Shown: positions 1 through 8,992 of the stretch, piece by piece
How positions within the stretch are numbered: position 1 is the stretch's first letter
How the letters are laid out: each line of letters starts with the position of its first letter
Assembly (NCBI RefSeq): GCF_001544455.2
Contig: NZ_FCOC02000007.1
Span: 1-64,000, forward strand
Length of the DNA: 64,000 nucleotides
Direction of reading: 5' to 3'
DNA from: Caballeronia sordidicola
GTDB lineage: Bacteria > Pseudomonadota > Gammaproteobacteria > Burkholderiales > Burkholderiaceae
The notes under the pieces: model-generated
The model's input: only the letters and a program-made list of their open reading frames with translations
What the model was told of the DNA's origin: nothing
Database searches by the model: none
Made by a program: the position numbers and the translations under genes

Positions 1-39
1 ACTGGTTTCGTGGGGTTGTGTGCTTGCCCGAGAGCGCTA

Positions 40-262
40 GTGGCGAAGCGTGTGGATGTAGGGGTTCGGAGGGGGAGGGTTTCAGGTGTTGTTGGTTATG
101 GCGTCGAGGGTTCTTTTGAAGTCCCAAGCAGATCTGCGTGCACGCTTGGTCTCTTTAAGAATTAGCGGTTGGAAGGCGTTTTCTTTGCTTCGTTTCTTTG
201 TCGCCGTTGGACAAAGAAATGAAGTCCCGCCACGGATAGTGGCTAACAGTGCTAAAGAGGAA
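40..262 (+). repeat. Dispersed structured repeat, copy 1 (upstream of valS)
   Basis: This block recurs, highly similar by eye, as the reverse complement at 26785-27006. It contains a perfect 10-bp stem (193-202 with 210-219, 7-nt loop) and a second hairpin GCCAC-N5-GTGGC at 229-243. In copy 2 one G:C pair of the first stem is replaced by T:A on both arms, which suggests the fold is kept. Both copies lie just upstream of an aminoacyl-tRNA synthetase gene and point the same way relative to it. Short open frames across it (82-435 minus, 86-340 plus) look spurious. Looser similarity continues into the C-rich stretch before the valS -10 box. Confidence 0.85.
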
Positions 263-335
263 CAACAAACAGGGACCGCGCGTAGGCGCAAAAAGCAGGA
301 CCCGACCACCCGCCACCCCGCCCCCGTCCTCCCCT

Positions 336-341
336 TATAAT
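336..341 (+). promoter_or_regulatory. Candidate valS -10 box
   Basis: A perfect TATAAT hexamer sits 50 bp before the valS start codon. No recognisable -35 box lies 16-18 bp upstream, where the sequence is C-rich. The alaS promoter at 26677-26682 has the same layout. Confidence 0.5.
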
Positions 342-391
342 CCCCCGATCCCCGCTTCTTTTTACACGCAATTTTCGGCAGAACCCACCCC

Positions 392-3262
392 ATGAGTGAC
401 AACACGCTTGCGAAGAGTTTCGAGCCCCAAAACATCGAATCCCACTGGGGACCGGAATGGGAAAAGCGCGGCTACTCCGCGCCCACCCTCGAAGAGGGAA
501 AAAAAGACTTCTCGATCCAGCTTCCGCCGCCCAACGTCACCGGCACGCTGCATATGGGTCACGCGTTCAACCAGACCATCATGGACAGCCTCACGCGCTA
601 TCACCGCATGCTCGGCGAAAACACCATGTGGCTGCCCGGCACGGACCACGCGGGCATCGCGACCCAGATCGTGGTCGAGCGCCAACTCGACGCCAAAGGC
701 ATTTCACGCCACGACCTGGGCCGCGAGGAATTCCTGAAACGCGTTTGGGAATGGAAACAGCAATCGGGCTCGACCATTACGGGACAGGTCCGGCGCCTCG
801 GCGCCTCCATCGACTGGTCGCGGGAATACTTCACGATGGACGACAAAATGTCGACAGCCGTGCAGGATGTTTTCGTGACGCTCTACAAGCAGGGCCTGAT
901 CTATCGCGGAAAGCGCCTGGTGAACTGGGATCCGGTACTGGGCACGGCCGTGTCGGACCTCGAAGTGGTCAGCGAGGAGGAAGCCGGCAATCTGTGGCAC
1001 ATCAACTATCCACTGCCGGACGGCTCGGGCCACGTAACGGTCGCAACCACCCGGCCGGAAACCATGCTCGGCGACACAGCCGTGATGGTCCATCCGGAAG
1101 ACGAGCGTTACGCGCATCTGATCGGCAAGACCGTGATGCTGCCGCTCTCGGATCGCGAGATCCCCGTGATCGCCGACGATTATGTGGATCGCGAATTCGG
1201 AACCGGCGTGGTCAAGGTCACCCCGGCGCACGATTTCAACGACTATCAGGTCGGCTTGCGCCACAAGCTGCCGATGATCGAGATCCTCACGCTCGACGCG
1301 AAAATCAACGACAACGCGCCCGAAAAATATCGCGGCCTGGACCGGTTAGACGCCCGCAAGCAGGTCGTAGCCGACCTGGAAGCGCTCGGCCTGCTCGAAT
1401 CCGTCAAGCCCCACACGCTGATGGTGCCGCGCGGCGACCGCACGAGCGTGGTGATCGAGCCCATGCTGACGGACCAGTGGTTCGTCGCCATGAGCAAGCC
1501 GGCGCCCGAAGGCACGTTCCATCCGGGTAAATCGATTGCGGAAACGGCGCTCGACGTCGTGCGCAACGGCGAAATAAAGTTCGTGCCGGAAAACTGGTCG
1601 ACCACGTATTACCAGTGGCTCGAAAATATCCAGGACTGGTGTATCTCCCGCCAACTCTGGTGGGGCCATCAGATCCCCGCGTGGTACGGTGAGAACGGCG
1701 AGATCTTTGTGGCGAAGACGGAAGCCGAAGCCCGTGCGGAAGCCATCGAAAAAGGCTATACGGGCGCGCTCAAACGGGACGACGACGTGCTCGACACGTG
1801 GTTTTCGTCCGCCTTGGTGCCGTTTTCGTCTCTGGGATGGCCGAACGAGACGCCGGAACTGAAGCATTTCCTGCCTTCGTCGGTGCTTGTCACGGGTTTC
1901 GACATCATCTTCTTCTGGGTCGCCCGCATGGTCATGATGACCACGCATTTCACCGGTAAGGTCCCGTTCGGCACGGTCTACGTGCACGGCCTCGTGCGCG
2001 ATGCGGAAGGCCAGAAGATGTCGAAGAGCAAGGGCAACACGCTCGACCCTATCGACATAGTCGATGGAATCGATCTGGAAACGCTCGTCGCCAAGCGTAT
2101 TACGGGTCTGATGAACCCGAAGCAAGCCGAAAAGATCGAGAAAAAGACCCGCAAGGAGTTCCCGAACGGAATTCAGCCGTATGGCACGGATGCCTTGCGC
2201 TTCACCATGGCGTCGATGGCTACACTCGGTCGCAACGTGAATTTTGATCTGGCAAGGTGCGAGGGGTATCGTAATTTTTGCAACAAACTCTGGAACGCTA
2301 CACGCTTTGTCCTGATGAATACCGAAGGCCACGATTGTGGTTTCGGCAAGCCGGAAGAATGCGAAGCAGGCGATTGCGGTCCCGGCGGATATCTGCATTT
2401 TTCCCAGGCGGACTTCTGGATCGTGTCGCTGTTGCAGCGCGTGGAAGCCGAAGTCGAGAAAGGTTTTGCGGATTACCGGTTTGATAATGTAGCGAGCGCG
2501 ATCTACAAATTCGTTTGGGACGAGTACTGCGACTGGTATCTGGAACTGGCGAAAGTGCAGATTCAGAACGGCGCGCCCGAGCAGCAGCGCGCGACGCGCC
2601 GCACCTTGCTGCGCGTGCTGGAAACCGTGCTGCGCCTCGCGCATCCGATCATTCCGTTCATCACGGAAGCCTTGTGGCAAAAGGTCGCGCCGCTGACCGA
2701 CCTGTATCCGCAGCACGCCAATGGCGGCGAGGCGACATCGATCATGATCCAGCGCTATCCGCAGGCGCAGCCATCGAAAATCGATGATTCGTCAGAACAG
2801 TGGGCGGCCGAACTGAAAGCAGTGATCGATGCATGTCGTAATCTGCGCGGCGAAATGAATTTGTCGCCGGCGGTGAAGGTGCCGCTGCTGGCAACGGGCG
2901 ACGAGGCGCAGTTGAAATCCTTCGCGCCTTATATTCAGGCGCTGGCGCGTTTGTCGGAGGTAAAGATCATCGCCGACGAAACCGCGCTCGACGCAGAGGC
3001 AAGTGGCGCGCCAGTTGCTATCGTAGGATCGAACAAGCTGGTGCTGAAGGTCGAAATCGATGTCGCTGCTGAACGCGAACGGCTCACGAAGGAAGTGGAC
3101 CGCTTGACGCAGGAAATCGGTCGTGCCCGTGTGAAGCTGGAAAACGAGAGTTTTGTGGCCCGCGCGCCGGCCGCCGTGGTTGAACAGGAACGCAAGCGGC
3201 TGGTTGAATTCGAGTCGACGGCTGACAAGCTGAAAGCGCAGCTTTCACGCTTGCCGGCCTGA
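392..3262 (+). CDS. valS: Valine--tRNA ligase
   Basis: Cytoplasmic class I aminoacyl-tRNA synthetase that charges tRNA-Val and edits mischarged threonine. The 956-residue length fits bacterial ValRS. The HIGH-type motif is HMGH at about residues 54-57 and the KMSKS loop is at about 542-546, separated by the editing domain (threonine-rich [13 protein letters not shown] region near 220). The anticodon-binding domain follows, then a C-terminal charged coiled coil (about 885-956) typical of ValRS. The ATG at 392 was chosen because the usual N-terminal [11 protein letters not shown] start follows it directly. Monocistronic in appearance, with the dispersed repeat and a TATAAT upstream. Confidence 0.98.
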   Translation: MSDNTLAKSFEPQNIESHWGPEWEKRGYSAPTLEEGKKDFSIQLPPPNVTGTLHMGHAFNQTIMDSLTRYHRMLGENTMWLPGTDHAGIATQIVVERQLDAKGISRHDLGREEFLKRVWEWKQQSGSTITGQVRRLGASIDWSREYFTMDDKMSTAVQDVFVTLYKQGLIYRGKRLVNWDPVLGTAVSDLEVVSEEEAGNLWHINYPLPDGSGHVTVATTRPETMLGDTAVMVHPEDERYAHLIGKTVMLPLSDREIPVIADDYVDREFGTGVVKVTPAHDFNDYQVGLRHKLPMIEILTLDAKINDNAPEKYRGLDRLDARKQVVADLEALGLLESVKPHTLMVPRGDRTSVVIEPMLTDQWFVAMSKPAPEGTFHPGKSIAETALDVVRNGEIKFVPENWSTTYYQWLENIQDWCISRQLWWGHQIPAWYGENGEIFVAKTEAEARAEAIEKGYTGALKRDDDVLDTWFSSALVPFSSLGWPNETPELKHFLPSSVLVTGFDIIFFWVARMVMMTTHFTGKVPFGTVYVHGLVRDAEGQKMSKSKGNTLDPIDIVDGIDLETLVAKRITGLMNPKQAEKIEKKTRKEFPNGIQPYGTDALRFTMASMATLGRNVNFDLARCEGYRNFCNKLWNATRFVLMNTEGHDCGFGKPEECEAGDCGPGGYLHFSQADFWIVSLLQRVEAEVEKGFADYRFDNVASAIYKFVWDEYCDWYLELAKVQIQNGAPEQQRATRRTLLRVLETVLRLAHPIIPFITEALWQKVAPLTDLYPQHANGGEATSIMIQRYPQAQPSKIDDSSEQWAAELKAVIDACRNLRGEMNLSPAVKVPLLATGDEAQLKSFAPYIQALARLSEVKIIADETALDAEASGAPVAIVGSNKLVLKVEIDVAAERERLTKEVDRLTQEIGRARVKLENESFVARAPAAVVEQERKRLVEFESTADKLKAQLSRLPA

Positions 3263-3457
3263 TGTTTCAACGCGGTGGCACGACTGGAAACTTACCCACG
3301 ACTTGTTTCGTCTATAGCAAAGTGCACTTCGACGCGTGAAGAATTAATCTCGTCGCACTTTTTTATCAACGCCTCAACCTGCATCATGGCATTGGCTTGC
3401 CAGCCCACGAATTTCAGGCTTGACGTTTAAACACGATAAGAGGATCAGGGTCATCAA

Positions 3458-4339
3458 ATGCTAAAAGTTACGAAAGCGGTTTTCCCGGTTGCGGGTCTCG
3501 GTACCCGGTTCCTCCCCGCGACCAAGGCCAGCCCGAAGGAAATGCTGCCCGTCGTCGACAAGCCGCTGATTCAATACGCGGTGGAAGAAGCCATGGCGGC
3601 CGGCATCACGGAAATGATTTTCGTGACCGGGCGCAGCAAGCGCGCCATCGAAGATCACTTCGACAAATCGTATGAGATCGAAGCCGAACTGGAAGCGCGC
3701 GGCAAGCAAAAACTGCTCGACCTCGTTCGCAGCATCAAGCCAAGCCACGTGGACTGTTTCTACGTGCGTCAGGCAGAAGCGCTCGGCCTCGGCCACGCGG
3801 TGCTGTGCGCGGAAAAGCTGGTGGGCGACAACCCGTTCGCCGTCATCCTGGCCGATGACTTGTTGTACGGCACGCCGCCCGTCATGACGCAGATGATTGA
3901 GGTGTTCGATCACTATCACAGCTCGGTAATCGGCGTGGAAGAGATCCCGGCTCAGGACTCGAAGTCGTATGGTGTTATTGACGGGAAAGAGTGGGAAGAC
4001 AACATTTTCAAGTTGTCGGGCATCGTGGAAAAGCCGGAACCCGCCGTGGCGCCGTCCAATCTCGGCGTGGTCGGCCGCTATGTGCTGAAGCCGCGTGTTT
4101 TCGATCATATTCGCGCGTTGAAGCCGGGCGCTGGCGGCGAATTGCAACTCACGGACGCCATTCAGTCTCTGCTCGCCGACGAACAAGTGCTCGCGTACAA
4201 ATATCACGGCACGCGTTTTGATTGCGGCAGTAAGCTGGGATATCTGAAAGCGACCGTGGAATTTGCGTTGCGTCACCCGGAAGTCGCGGCTGACTTCCAG
4301 GAATATCTGAACACGCGCTCGCCGCATCTGGTCGGGTAA
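3458..4339 (+). CDS. galU: UTP--glucose-1-phosphate uridylyltransferase
   Basis: Makes UDP-glucose from UTP and glucose-1-phosphate, supplying LPS, exopolysaccharide and trehalose synthesis. The 293-residue length matches bacterial GalU. The nucleotide-binding signature GLGTRFLPATKASPKEMLP starts near residue 14 and the family motif VEKPEPAVAPSNLGVVGRY lies near residue 190. An AAGAGGA-like ribosome-binding site precedes the ATG by about 15 bp. It lies 195 bp after valS and ends just before a strong bidirectional terminator shared with the convergent tusA-like gene. Confidence 0.96.
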   Translation: MLKVTKAVFPVAGLGTRFLPATKASPKEMLPVVDKPLIQYAVEEAMAAGITEMIFVTGRSKRAIEDHFDKSYEIEAELEARGKQKLLDLVRSIKPSHVDCFYVRQAEALGLGHAVLCAEKLVGDNPFAVILADDLLYGTPPVMTQMIEVFDHYHSSVIGVEEIPAQDSKSYGVIDGKEWEDNIFKLSGIVEKPEPAVAPSNLGVVGRYVLKPRVFDHIRALKPGAGGELQLTDAIQSLLADEQVLAYKYHGTRFDCGSKLGYLKATVEFALRHPEVAADFQEYLNTRSPHLVG

Positions 4340-4376
4340 GGACTGCTTCAGGCGCCGTCATGGCGCCTGGAAAACA

Positions 4377-4410
4377 AAAAAAGCCCATGATTTTCATCAT
4401 GGGCTTTTTT
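4377..4410. terminator. Bidirectional terminator between galU and tusA-like gene
   Basis: A perfect 11-bp stem (4381-4391 with 4396-4406, TTTC loop) is flanked by an A run on the left and a T run on the right, so it can terminate both converging genes. A smaller GGCGCC-N5-GGCGCC hairpin lies just before it at 4351-4367. Confidence 0.9.
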
Positions 4411-4425
4411 ATTTCGCCGCGCCGG

Positions 4426-4653
4426 TCAGCGCCGCCGCATCAGGAAGGTGAAGACCTTGTCGTGCGACGTGGATTCCACCAGTTCGTTGCCCGTCTGCTT
4501 CGAAAACGCGGCGAAGTCGCGCTGGGAACCAGGATCGGTCGCGAGGACCTTCAATATCTGACCGCTTTGCATGTCGGCCAGCGCCTTCTTTGCCCGCAGG
4601 ATGGGCAGCGGACACATGAGCCCGCGCGCGTCGACTTCCTTGTGCACTTCCAT
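4426..4653 (-). CDS. TusA-family sulfurtransferase (SirA/YeeD-like)
   Basis: A 75-residue protein of the TusA/SirA fold, which carries persulfide sulfur on one cysteine for tRNA thiolation, molybdopterin or sulfur trafficking. The diagnostic motif DARGLMCPLPIL places the active cysteine at residue 14. The QSGQILKVLATDPGS strand and the basic C-terminal MRRR ending are also typical. It is convergent with galU. TusA itself works in 2-thiouridine synthesis, but no tusBCDE genes are nearby, so the exact paralogue cannot be named. Confidence 0.9.
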   Translation of the reverse strand: MEVHKEVDARGLMCPLPILRAKKALADMQSGQILKVLATDPGSQRDFAAFSKQTGNELVESTSHDKVFTFLMRRR

Positions 4654-4707
4654 CGAATGAGCCTTGTTCGAACTTGCTTTTGTAAGAGTTCGATTTTACC
4701 CCAGTGC

Positions 4708-5727
4708 CTAAAAATTCACCGCTTGTCCCCGGGCCAGGGATTCCCTCATGGCGATGCCTATGCGTGTCGCTTCCCGCGCGTCTGCGAGCGTGAGACCCGT
4801 CGCCGGGCCGCCGTTGAGCGACGCCACGAACGCTTCCGCCTCATTCAGGAACGCGTGTTCGAAGCGCTCGAAGAACGTCGGCGTGCATTCGTTGCGAATG
4901 CCGGTGGCGTCGAATATCTCCACGCGATTCACCCGCGGATTGTTGCCCACCGATAACGCCCCGCCCGTTCCCACAACTTCCGTCTGGGTATCGTGGCCGT
5001 GCGCGCTGGTGCGCGATGCATGGAAAACCGCCATGCAACCGCCTTCGAACTCGCAAACCGCGACGCCGTTGTCGATATCCCCGCATGCCGCCAGACCTTC
5101 GTGGATGGCGATCGTGCCGCTTGCGAACACGCGCGTGGCGCGCGGATTGCCGAGCATCCAGCGCGCAAGGTCGATGTCGTGCACGCTGCAATCGAGAAAC
5201 AGGCCGCCCGACGTCGGCGCGAAGCGCACGAAGAAACCATCGGGATCGTTTTTATCGACGGTTTGCGAGCGGACCATGAACGGCCGGCCGATCGCGCCTT
5301 CGCGAATCTTGTTGAAGGCGTCGCGATAACTGGCGTCGAAGCGGCGCACGAATCCGATCATCACCTGAAGTTCGGGAAACCGCGCGCTTTCTTCGATAAC
5401 CCGATCGCACTGCGCCAGATCGAGCGACAACGGTTTTTCGCAGAACACGTGCTTGCCGGCCCGCAACGCCGCGATGATCTGATCGGCGTGCAAGGACGTT
5501 GGCGTGACGAGCCAGACGGCATCGAGCGATGTGTCTTGCAGCATGGATTCGTAATCGCCATGCAGCGCGAGTTCGGGCAGGTTCGCGACCGCCCAATCAC
5601 GCTCGGCCGCGACCGGACTGCACGCGGCGGCAAGCGTCGCCCCCGGCACGTGCCACGCGAGATTGCGTGCATGACGCTGTCCGAGCCGTCCCAATCCAGC
5701 AATGCCAATCCGCACGGGCGCTTTCAT
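4708..5727 (-). CDS. Gfo/Idh/MocA-family NAD-dependent dehydrogenase (inositol dehydrogenase-like)
   Basis: A 339-residue oxidoreductase with an N-terminal Rossmann fold (GIAGLGRLGQRHARNL near residue 6) and the EKPLSLDL motif of this family, followed by the C-terminal alpha/beta substrate domain. The start at 5727 is preferred over an upstream in-frame codon because its ATG overlaps the iolG stop as ATGA, which indicates translational coupling. It is the last gene of the leftward iolR-iolG arm. Its substrate is probably another cyclitol such as scyllo- or chiro-inositol, or an inosose; this is inferred from context only. Confidence 0.9.
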   Translation of the reverse strand: MKAPVRIGIAGLGRLGQRHARNLAWHVPGATLAAACSPVAAERDWAVANLPELALHGDYESMLQDTSLDAVWLVTPTSLHADQIIAALRAGKHVFCEKPLSLDLAQCDRVIEESARFPELQVMIGFVRRFDASYRDAFNKIREGAIGRPFMVRSQTVDKNDPDGFFVRFAPTSGGLFLDCSVHDIDLARWMLGNPRATRVFASGTIAIHEGLAACGDIDNGVAVCEFEGGCMAVFHASRTSAHGHDTQTEVVGTGGALSVGNNPRVNRVEIFDATGIRNECTPTFFERFEHAFLNEAEAFVASLNGGPATGLTLADAREATRIGIAMRESLARGQAVNF

Positions 5728-6722
5728 GCCGCGCCCAGCTTGATGATGGTTCCTTCGCGCCATGAACGCGTGGCGGCTTCGGCGAGTTCGAGCGCTTTCA
5801 TGCCATCGGCGACGGTCGTGCGGACCGGCTTGCCTTCCTGGATGGCATCGAAGAAATGCGCAATTTCCAGCGCATAAGCCGCACGATAACGCTCGAGGAA
5901 AAACGCTTCGGGGACGTCATTCGAAACCGCCCTCTTCGAGTAAGCCGTGACTTCGGTCGGGCGAACATTGCCCGCTTGCAGCATGCCTTTGCTGCCAAGC
6001 AATTCGAAGCGCTGGTCATAGCCGTACGCCGCGCGCCGCGTCGTGTTGATCTGGCACAAGCGGCCGCGTTTCGTGCGGATCGTGACGGCAGTCGAGTCGA
6101 TATCGCCCGCTTCGGCAATCGCCGGATCGGTCAGGCAGCTTCCGGTCGCGTGCAGCGTGTCGGCTTCGTCGTCGAGCATCCAGCGGAAGATGTCGAAGTC
6201 GTGGATCAGCATGTCCTTGAAGATGCCGCCCGAATGCCTGATGTAATCCACCGGCGGCGCGCCCGGATCGCGGCTCGTGACCACCAGCATTTCCGGATCG
6301 CCGATTTCGCCCGCATCCACGCGCGCCTTCAATGCGGAAAAGGTTGGATCGAAGCGGCGCTGGAACCCTATCATGCATACCACGTCGGCTTTCGCGACGG
6401 CATCGGCGCAAGCGCGCGCACGTTCCAGCGTCAGGTCGACGGGCTTTTCGCAGAACACGTGTTTCTTTTGCGCCGCCGATTTCAGGATCAGATCGGCGTG
6501 GGTATCGGTGCTCGAACAGACCACCGTCGCGCCGATGGACGCATCGCCGAGCGCGCCTTCCACGTCCGCCACTTGCGCACCGTGGAGCGCAGCCAGCGCG
6601 GCGGCGGCTTCCTTGTTCACATCCACGACATATTTCAGCCGCACGCCCGGCTGTTTCGCCAGATTCGCCGCATGGATCTTGCCGATGCGCCCCGCTCCGA
6701 AAACTGCTACATCAATCGTCAT
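5724..6722 (-). CDS. iolG: Inositol 2-dehydrogenase
   Basis: Oxidises myo-inositol to 2-keto-myo-inositol (scyllo-inosose) with NAD, the first step of the pathway completed by IolE, IolD, IolB and IolC on the right arm. The 332-residue protein has the Rossmann signature GAGRIGKIHAANL near residue 8, CEKPVDL near residue 95 and the family DFDIFRWML helix near residue 173. It overlaps the regulator upstream by 11 bp and the second dehydrogenase downstream by 4 bp, so all three are probably one transcript. Confidence 0.93.
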   Translation of the reverse strand: MTIDVAVFGAGRIGKIHAANLAKQPGVRLKYVVDVNKEAAAALAALHGAQVADVEGALGDASIGATVVCSSTDTHADLILKSAAQKKHVFCEKPVDLTLERARACADAVAKADVVCMIGFQRRFDPTFSALKARVDAGEIGDPEMLVVTSRDPGAPPVDYIRHSGGIFKDMLIHDFDIFRWMLDDEADTLHATGSCLTDPAIAEAGDIDSTAVTIRTKRGRLCQINTTRRAAYGYDQRFELLGSKGMLQAGNVRPTEVTAYSKRAVSNDVPEAFFLERYRAAYALEIAHFFDAIQEGKPVRTTVADGMKALELAEAATRSWREGTIIKLGAA

Positions 6723-7602
6723 AGCCGCCTGTCTCCCTTGATTCTTCTACGTTCAGTTCAAGCCGGTACGCAAGCGCGATGAACAGCGCCTGGCACAGGC
6801 AGATCGTGCTCGTCAGCGAGCGAAACGCGAACGCGCTGCCCTCCTTCACGAACAAATGCGCGCTCGCGTGACGCGCGAGCGGCGAAAGCTGGCCGTCGGT
6901 AATGACCAATGTCTTGGCGCCATGATGCTGCGCCGCGCGCACGCAGTACTGCGTCTCCTTGCCATACGGCGCGAAGCTGATGGCGATCACCACGTCGCCC
7001 TTCTTCACGCTGCGAATCTGTTCCCGATACATCCCGCCAAAGCCCGACACCAGATGCACGCGCTTGGCCGTGTGCTGCAGCGCGTAGACAATGTAGCTCG
7101 CAACCGGAAACGAGCGCCGCACGCCAATCACATAGATGTTCTCGGCTTGCTCCAGCATTTTCACAGCGGCTTCGAATTGTTCGTCGTCCAGACCTGCTTC
7201 GAGTTCGGCCAGGCCGTTCTGGCTCGCCGCAATGAATTCCCGCGCGACCGATCCACCCGACAGCTTGCCGGGCTTTTCATCGATAAGTTTCCTGATGCGC
7301 TGCTGATAGCTTTGCGCCGAGCCGTTCTGGCCCGTGTACGCCTGCTTGAAGATGGCCTGAAGGTCGGAGAAGCCAGAAAACCCGAAGCGCTGCGCAAAGC
7401 GCACGACCGCGGAAGGATGCACGCCGCACGCGCTCGCAATGTCGCCAGTGCGATCCATCATCACGTTGCTGCGATGCTGTTCCATGTACGTCGCCACACT
7501 CTTCAACTGGCGCGGGAGCGTGTCGTAAGCCTCGGTGATGCGCCGCATGAGTTCGTCGACCGTTTCGACGTCCGTTGTCATTTCCTGTGTGTCGTCCTTC
7601 AT
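6712..7602 (-). CDS. iolR: RpiR-family transcriptional regulator of inositol catabolism
   Basis: A 296-residue regulator. Residues about 13-90 form the RpiR helix-turn-helix domain (SACGVHPSAVVRFAQRFGF is the recognition region) and about 135-265 form a SIS sugar-phosphate isomerase-like domain that should bind a phosphorylated intermediate. It is the first gene of the leftward arm and divergent from the inositol transporter operon. A TGGAA-N6-TTCCA palindrome in the divergent region fits the GGAA-N6-TTCC motif described for rhizobial IolR, so autorepression and repression of both arms are likely. The name iolR rests on family and position. Confidence 0.88.
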   Translation of the reverse strand: MKDDTQEMTTDVETVDELMRRITEAYDTLPRQLKSVATYMEQHRSNVMMDRTGDIASACGVHPSAVVRFAQRFGFSGFSDLQAIFKQAYTGQNGSAQSYQQRIRKLIDEKPGKLSGGSVAREFIAASQNGLAELEAGLDDEQFEAAVKMLEQAENIYVIGVRRSFPVASYIVYALQHTAKRVHLVSGFGGMYREQIRSVKKGDVVIAISFAPYGKETQYCVRAAQHHGAKTLVITDGQLSPLARHASAHLFVKEGSAFAFRSLTSTICLCQALFIALAYRLELNVEESRETGGYDD

Positions 7603-7639
7603 GCGGCGCTCTTTGAATTTCCCGTATTCGATGCAACCG

Positions 7640-7645
7640 ATTATA
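7640..7645 (-). promoter_or_regulatory. Candidate iolR -10 box
   Basis: Read leftward, this is a perfect TATAAT about 38 bp before the iolR start. A -35 at 17-bp spacing would fall on the left half of the operator palindrome at 7664-7679, consistent with autorepression. Confidence 0.5.
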
Positions 7646-7663
7646 GATATCTCCTGTCATAAA

Positions 7664-7679
7664 TGGAATGAATTTTCCA
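7664..7679. promoter_or_regulatory. Candidate IolR operator
   Basis: TGGAA-N6-TTCCA, a perfect 5-bp inverted repeat with a 6-bp spacer, lies in the only intergenic region between the two iol arms. It contains GGAA-N6-TTCC, the motif known for RpiR-type IolR repressors of rhizobia. It overlaps the presumed -35 of iolR and sits about 25 bp upstream of the -35 of the rightward operon. Confidence 0.7.
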
Positions 7680-7703
7680 AACATCAGGTAGTTAAACTTC
7701 CTA

Positions 7704-7732
7704 TTGCATAGCGTTAAGACTTGTCCTAATCT
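7704..7732 (+). promoter_or_regulatory. Candidate sigma-70 promoter of the inositol transport/catabolic operon
   Basis: TTGCAT at 7704-7709 and TAATCT at 7727-7732 are separated by exactly 17 bp. The predicted start near 7739 would leave a 5' leader of about 75 nt before the binding-protein ATG at 7815. Confidence 0.55.
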
Positions 7733-7814
7733 TGGTCGTGAGCGAAGGGGCGTGAACGCTAAGCGCACGCCACCCGATGTTCATCCAGAAAAACAACCGT
7801 GATAGGTGGAGACA

Positions 7815-8867
7815 ATGAGACTTTGCAATGGCCGAGCCGCCCTGCGCGCGCTCGCGGCGGCTGCCGCCTTGTGCGGCGCAGCGGCACTGAGCGCTCAGGC
7901 GGCCCATGCGGCTCCTGATGCCCACTTCGTTTTGATCAGCCACGCGCCGGACTCCGACTCGTGGTGGAACACCATCAAGAACGCCATCAAACAGGCCGAC
8001 GAGGACTTCAACGTCGAGACGGATTACCGCAATCCGCCCAACGGTGATCTCGCCGATATGTCGCGGTTGATCGAGCAGGCGGCGGCGCGCAACTACGATG
8101 GCGTGATCGCGACCATCGCGGATTTCGACGTTCTCAAGAGTTCGATGAACAAGGTGACCGCGAAGAAGATTCCACTTGTCACGATCAACTCGGGCACTGA
8201 AGAACAAAGTGCGCAGCTTGGCGCGATCATGCACATTGGCCAGCCTGAATATGTCGCGGGGCACGCGGCCGGCGAGAAAGCGAAAGCTGCGGGCATCAAG
8301 TCGTTCCTGTGCGTGAACCATCTCGCGACCAATGTGGTGTCGTTCGATCGCTGCCGTGGTTTCGCCGATGCCATCGGCGTGGATTACAAACCGGCGACGC
8401 TCGATTCGGGACAGGACCCTACCGAGATCCAGTCGAAAGTCAGCGCTTATCTGCGTAATCATCCGAACACGCAGGCCATCCTGACGCTCGGACCGACGCC
8501 TGCTTCGGCCACGCTGAAAGCCGTGCAGCAGATGGGTCTGGAAAAGAAGATCTGGTTTGCGACCTTCGACTTTTCCGATGACATCGCGAAAGCCATTCAA
8601 TCCGGCACGATCCAGTTCGCAATCGATCAGCAGCCGTACTTGCAAGGCTATATCCCGGTCGCCGTGCTGGCGATCGTGAAGCACGACAAGACGACCGATC
8701 CGGTGAAGATCCGCCAGATCCTCGAAGCCAATCCGAAGTTCAAGGCGCGGCTCGCGACATATGGCCTTCAGCCTTCATACGGCCCGAAGAATATTCGTTC
8801 GGGACCGGGCTTCATCACGAAGGACAACATCGACAAGGTGTTGAAATTCGCAGGCCAATACAGGTGA
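7815..8867 (+). CDS. Sugar (inositol) ABC transporter periplasmic binding protein
   Basis: A 350-residue ribose-type (type I) periplasmic binding protein. Residues 1 to about 35 are a Sec signal peptide (alanine-rich hydrophobic core ending AQAAHA). The mature part begins HFVLISHAPDSDSWW and shows the repeated two-lobe pattern of sugar binders. The ATG at 7815 was chosen because GGTGGAG lies just before it; an in-frame GTG at 7806 is within that Shine-Dalgarno. First gene of the rightward operon with a permease, ATPase and iolCDEB, so myo-inositol is the likely ligand (compare IbpA), by inference from context. Confidence 0.9.
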   Translation: MRLCNGRAALRALAAAAALCGAAALSAQAAHAAPDAHFVLISHAPDSDSWWNTIKNAIKQADEDFNVETDYRNPPNGDLADMSRLIEQAAARNYDGVIATIADFDVLKSSMNKVTAKKIPLVTINSGTEEQSAQLGAIMHIGQPEYVAGHAAGEKAKAAGIKSFLCVNHLATNVVSFDRCRGFADAIGVDYKPATLDSGQDPTEIQSKVSAYLRNHPNTQAILTLGPTPASATLKAVQQMGLEKKIWFATFDFSDDIAKAIQSGTIQFAIDQQPYLQGYIPVAVLAIVKHDKTTDPVKIRQILEANPKFKARLATYGLQPSYGPKNIRSGPGFITKDNIDKVLKFAGQYR

Positions 8868-8992
8868 TTTATCGCGGGCGGGGTTTCAGGTCTTCTCCGG
8901 CCTGACTGCGCCGTTTCGCAGCACTGCTTTCTCTCAACGCGCCGCCGCTCGAAGTCTCTCAGGCGGCCGGCCGCGCGCTTCAAGGAGCCATC

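Noticed and set aside
82..435. Short 'hypothetical protein' frames in the dispersed repeat (also 86-340 and 26602-26877)
   Set aside because: They run through the structured repeat, differ in frame usage between copies and lack ribosome-binding sites. The repeat, not a protein, is what is conserved.
3320..3366. Intrinsic terminator after valS
   Set aside because: There is a T6 run and short AGTG/CACT and CGACG/CGTCG pairs, but the stem is broken by a bulge and a long loop, so it is not convincing.
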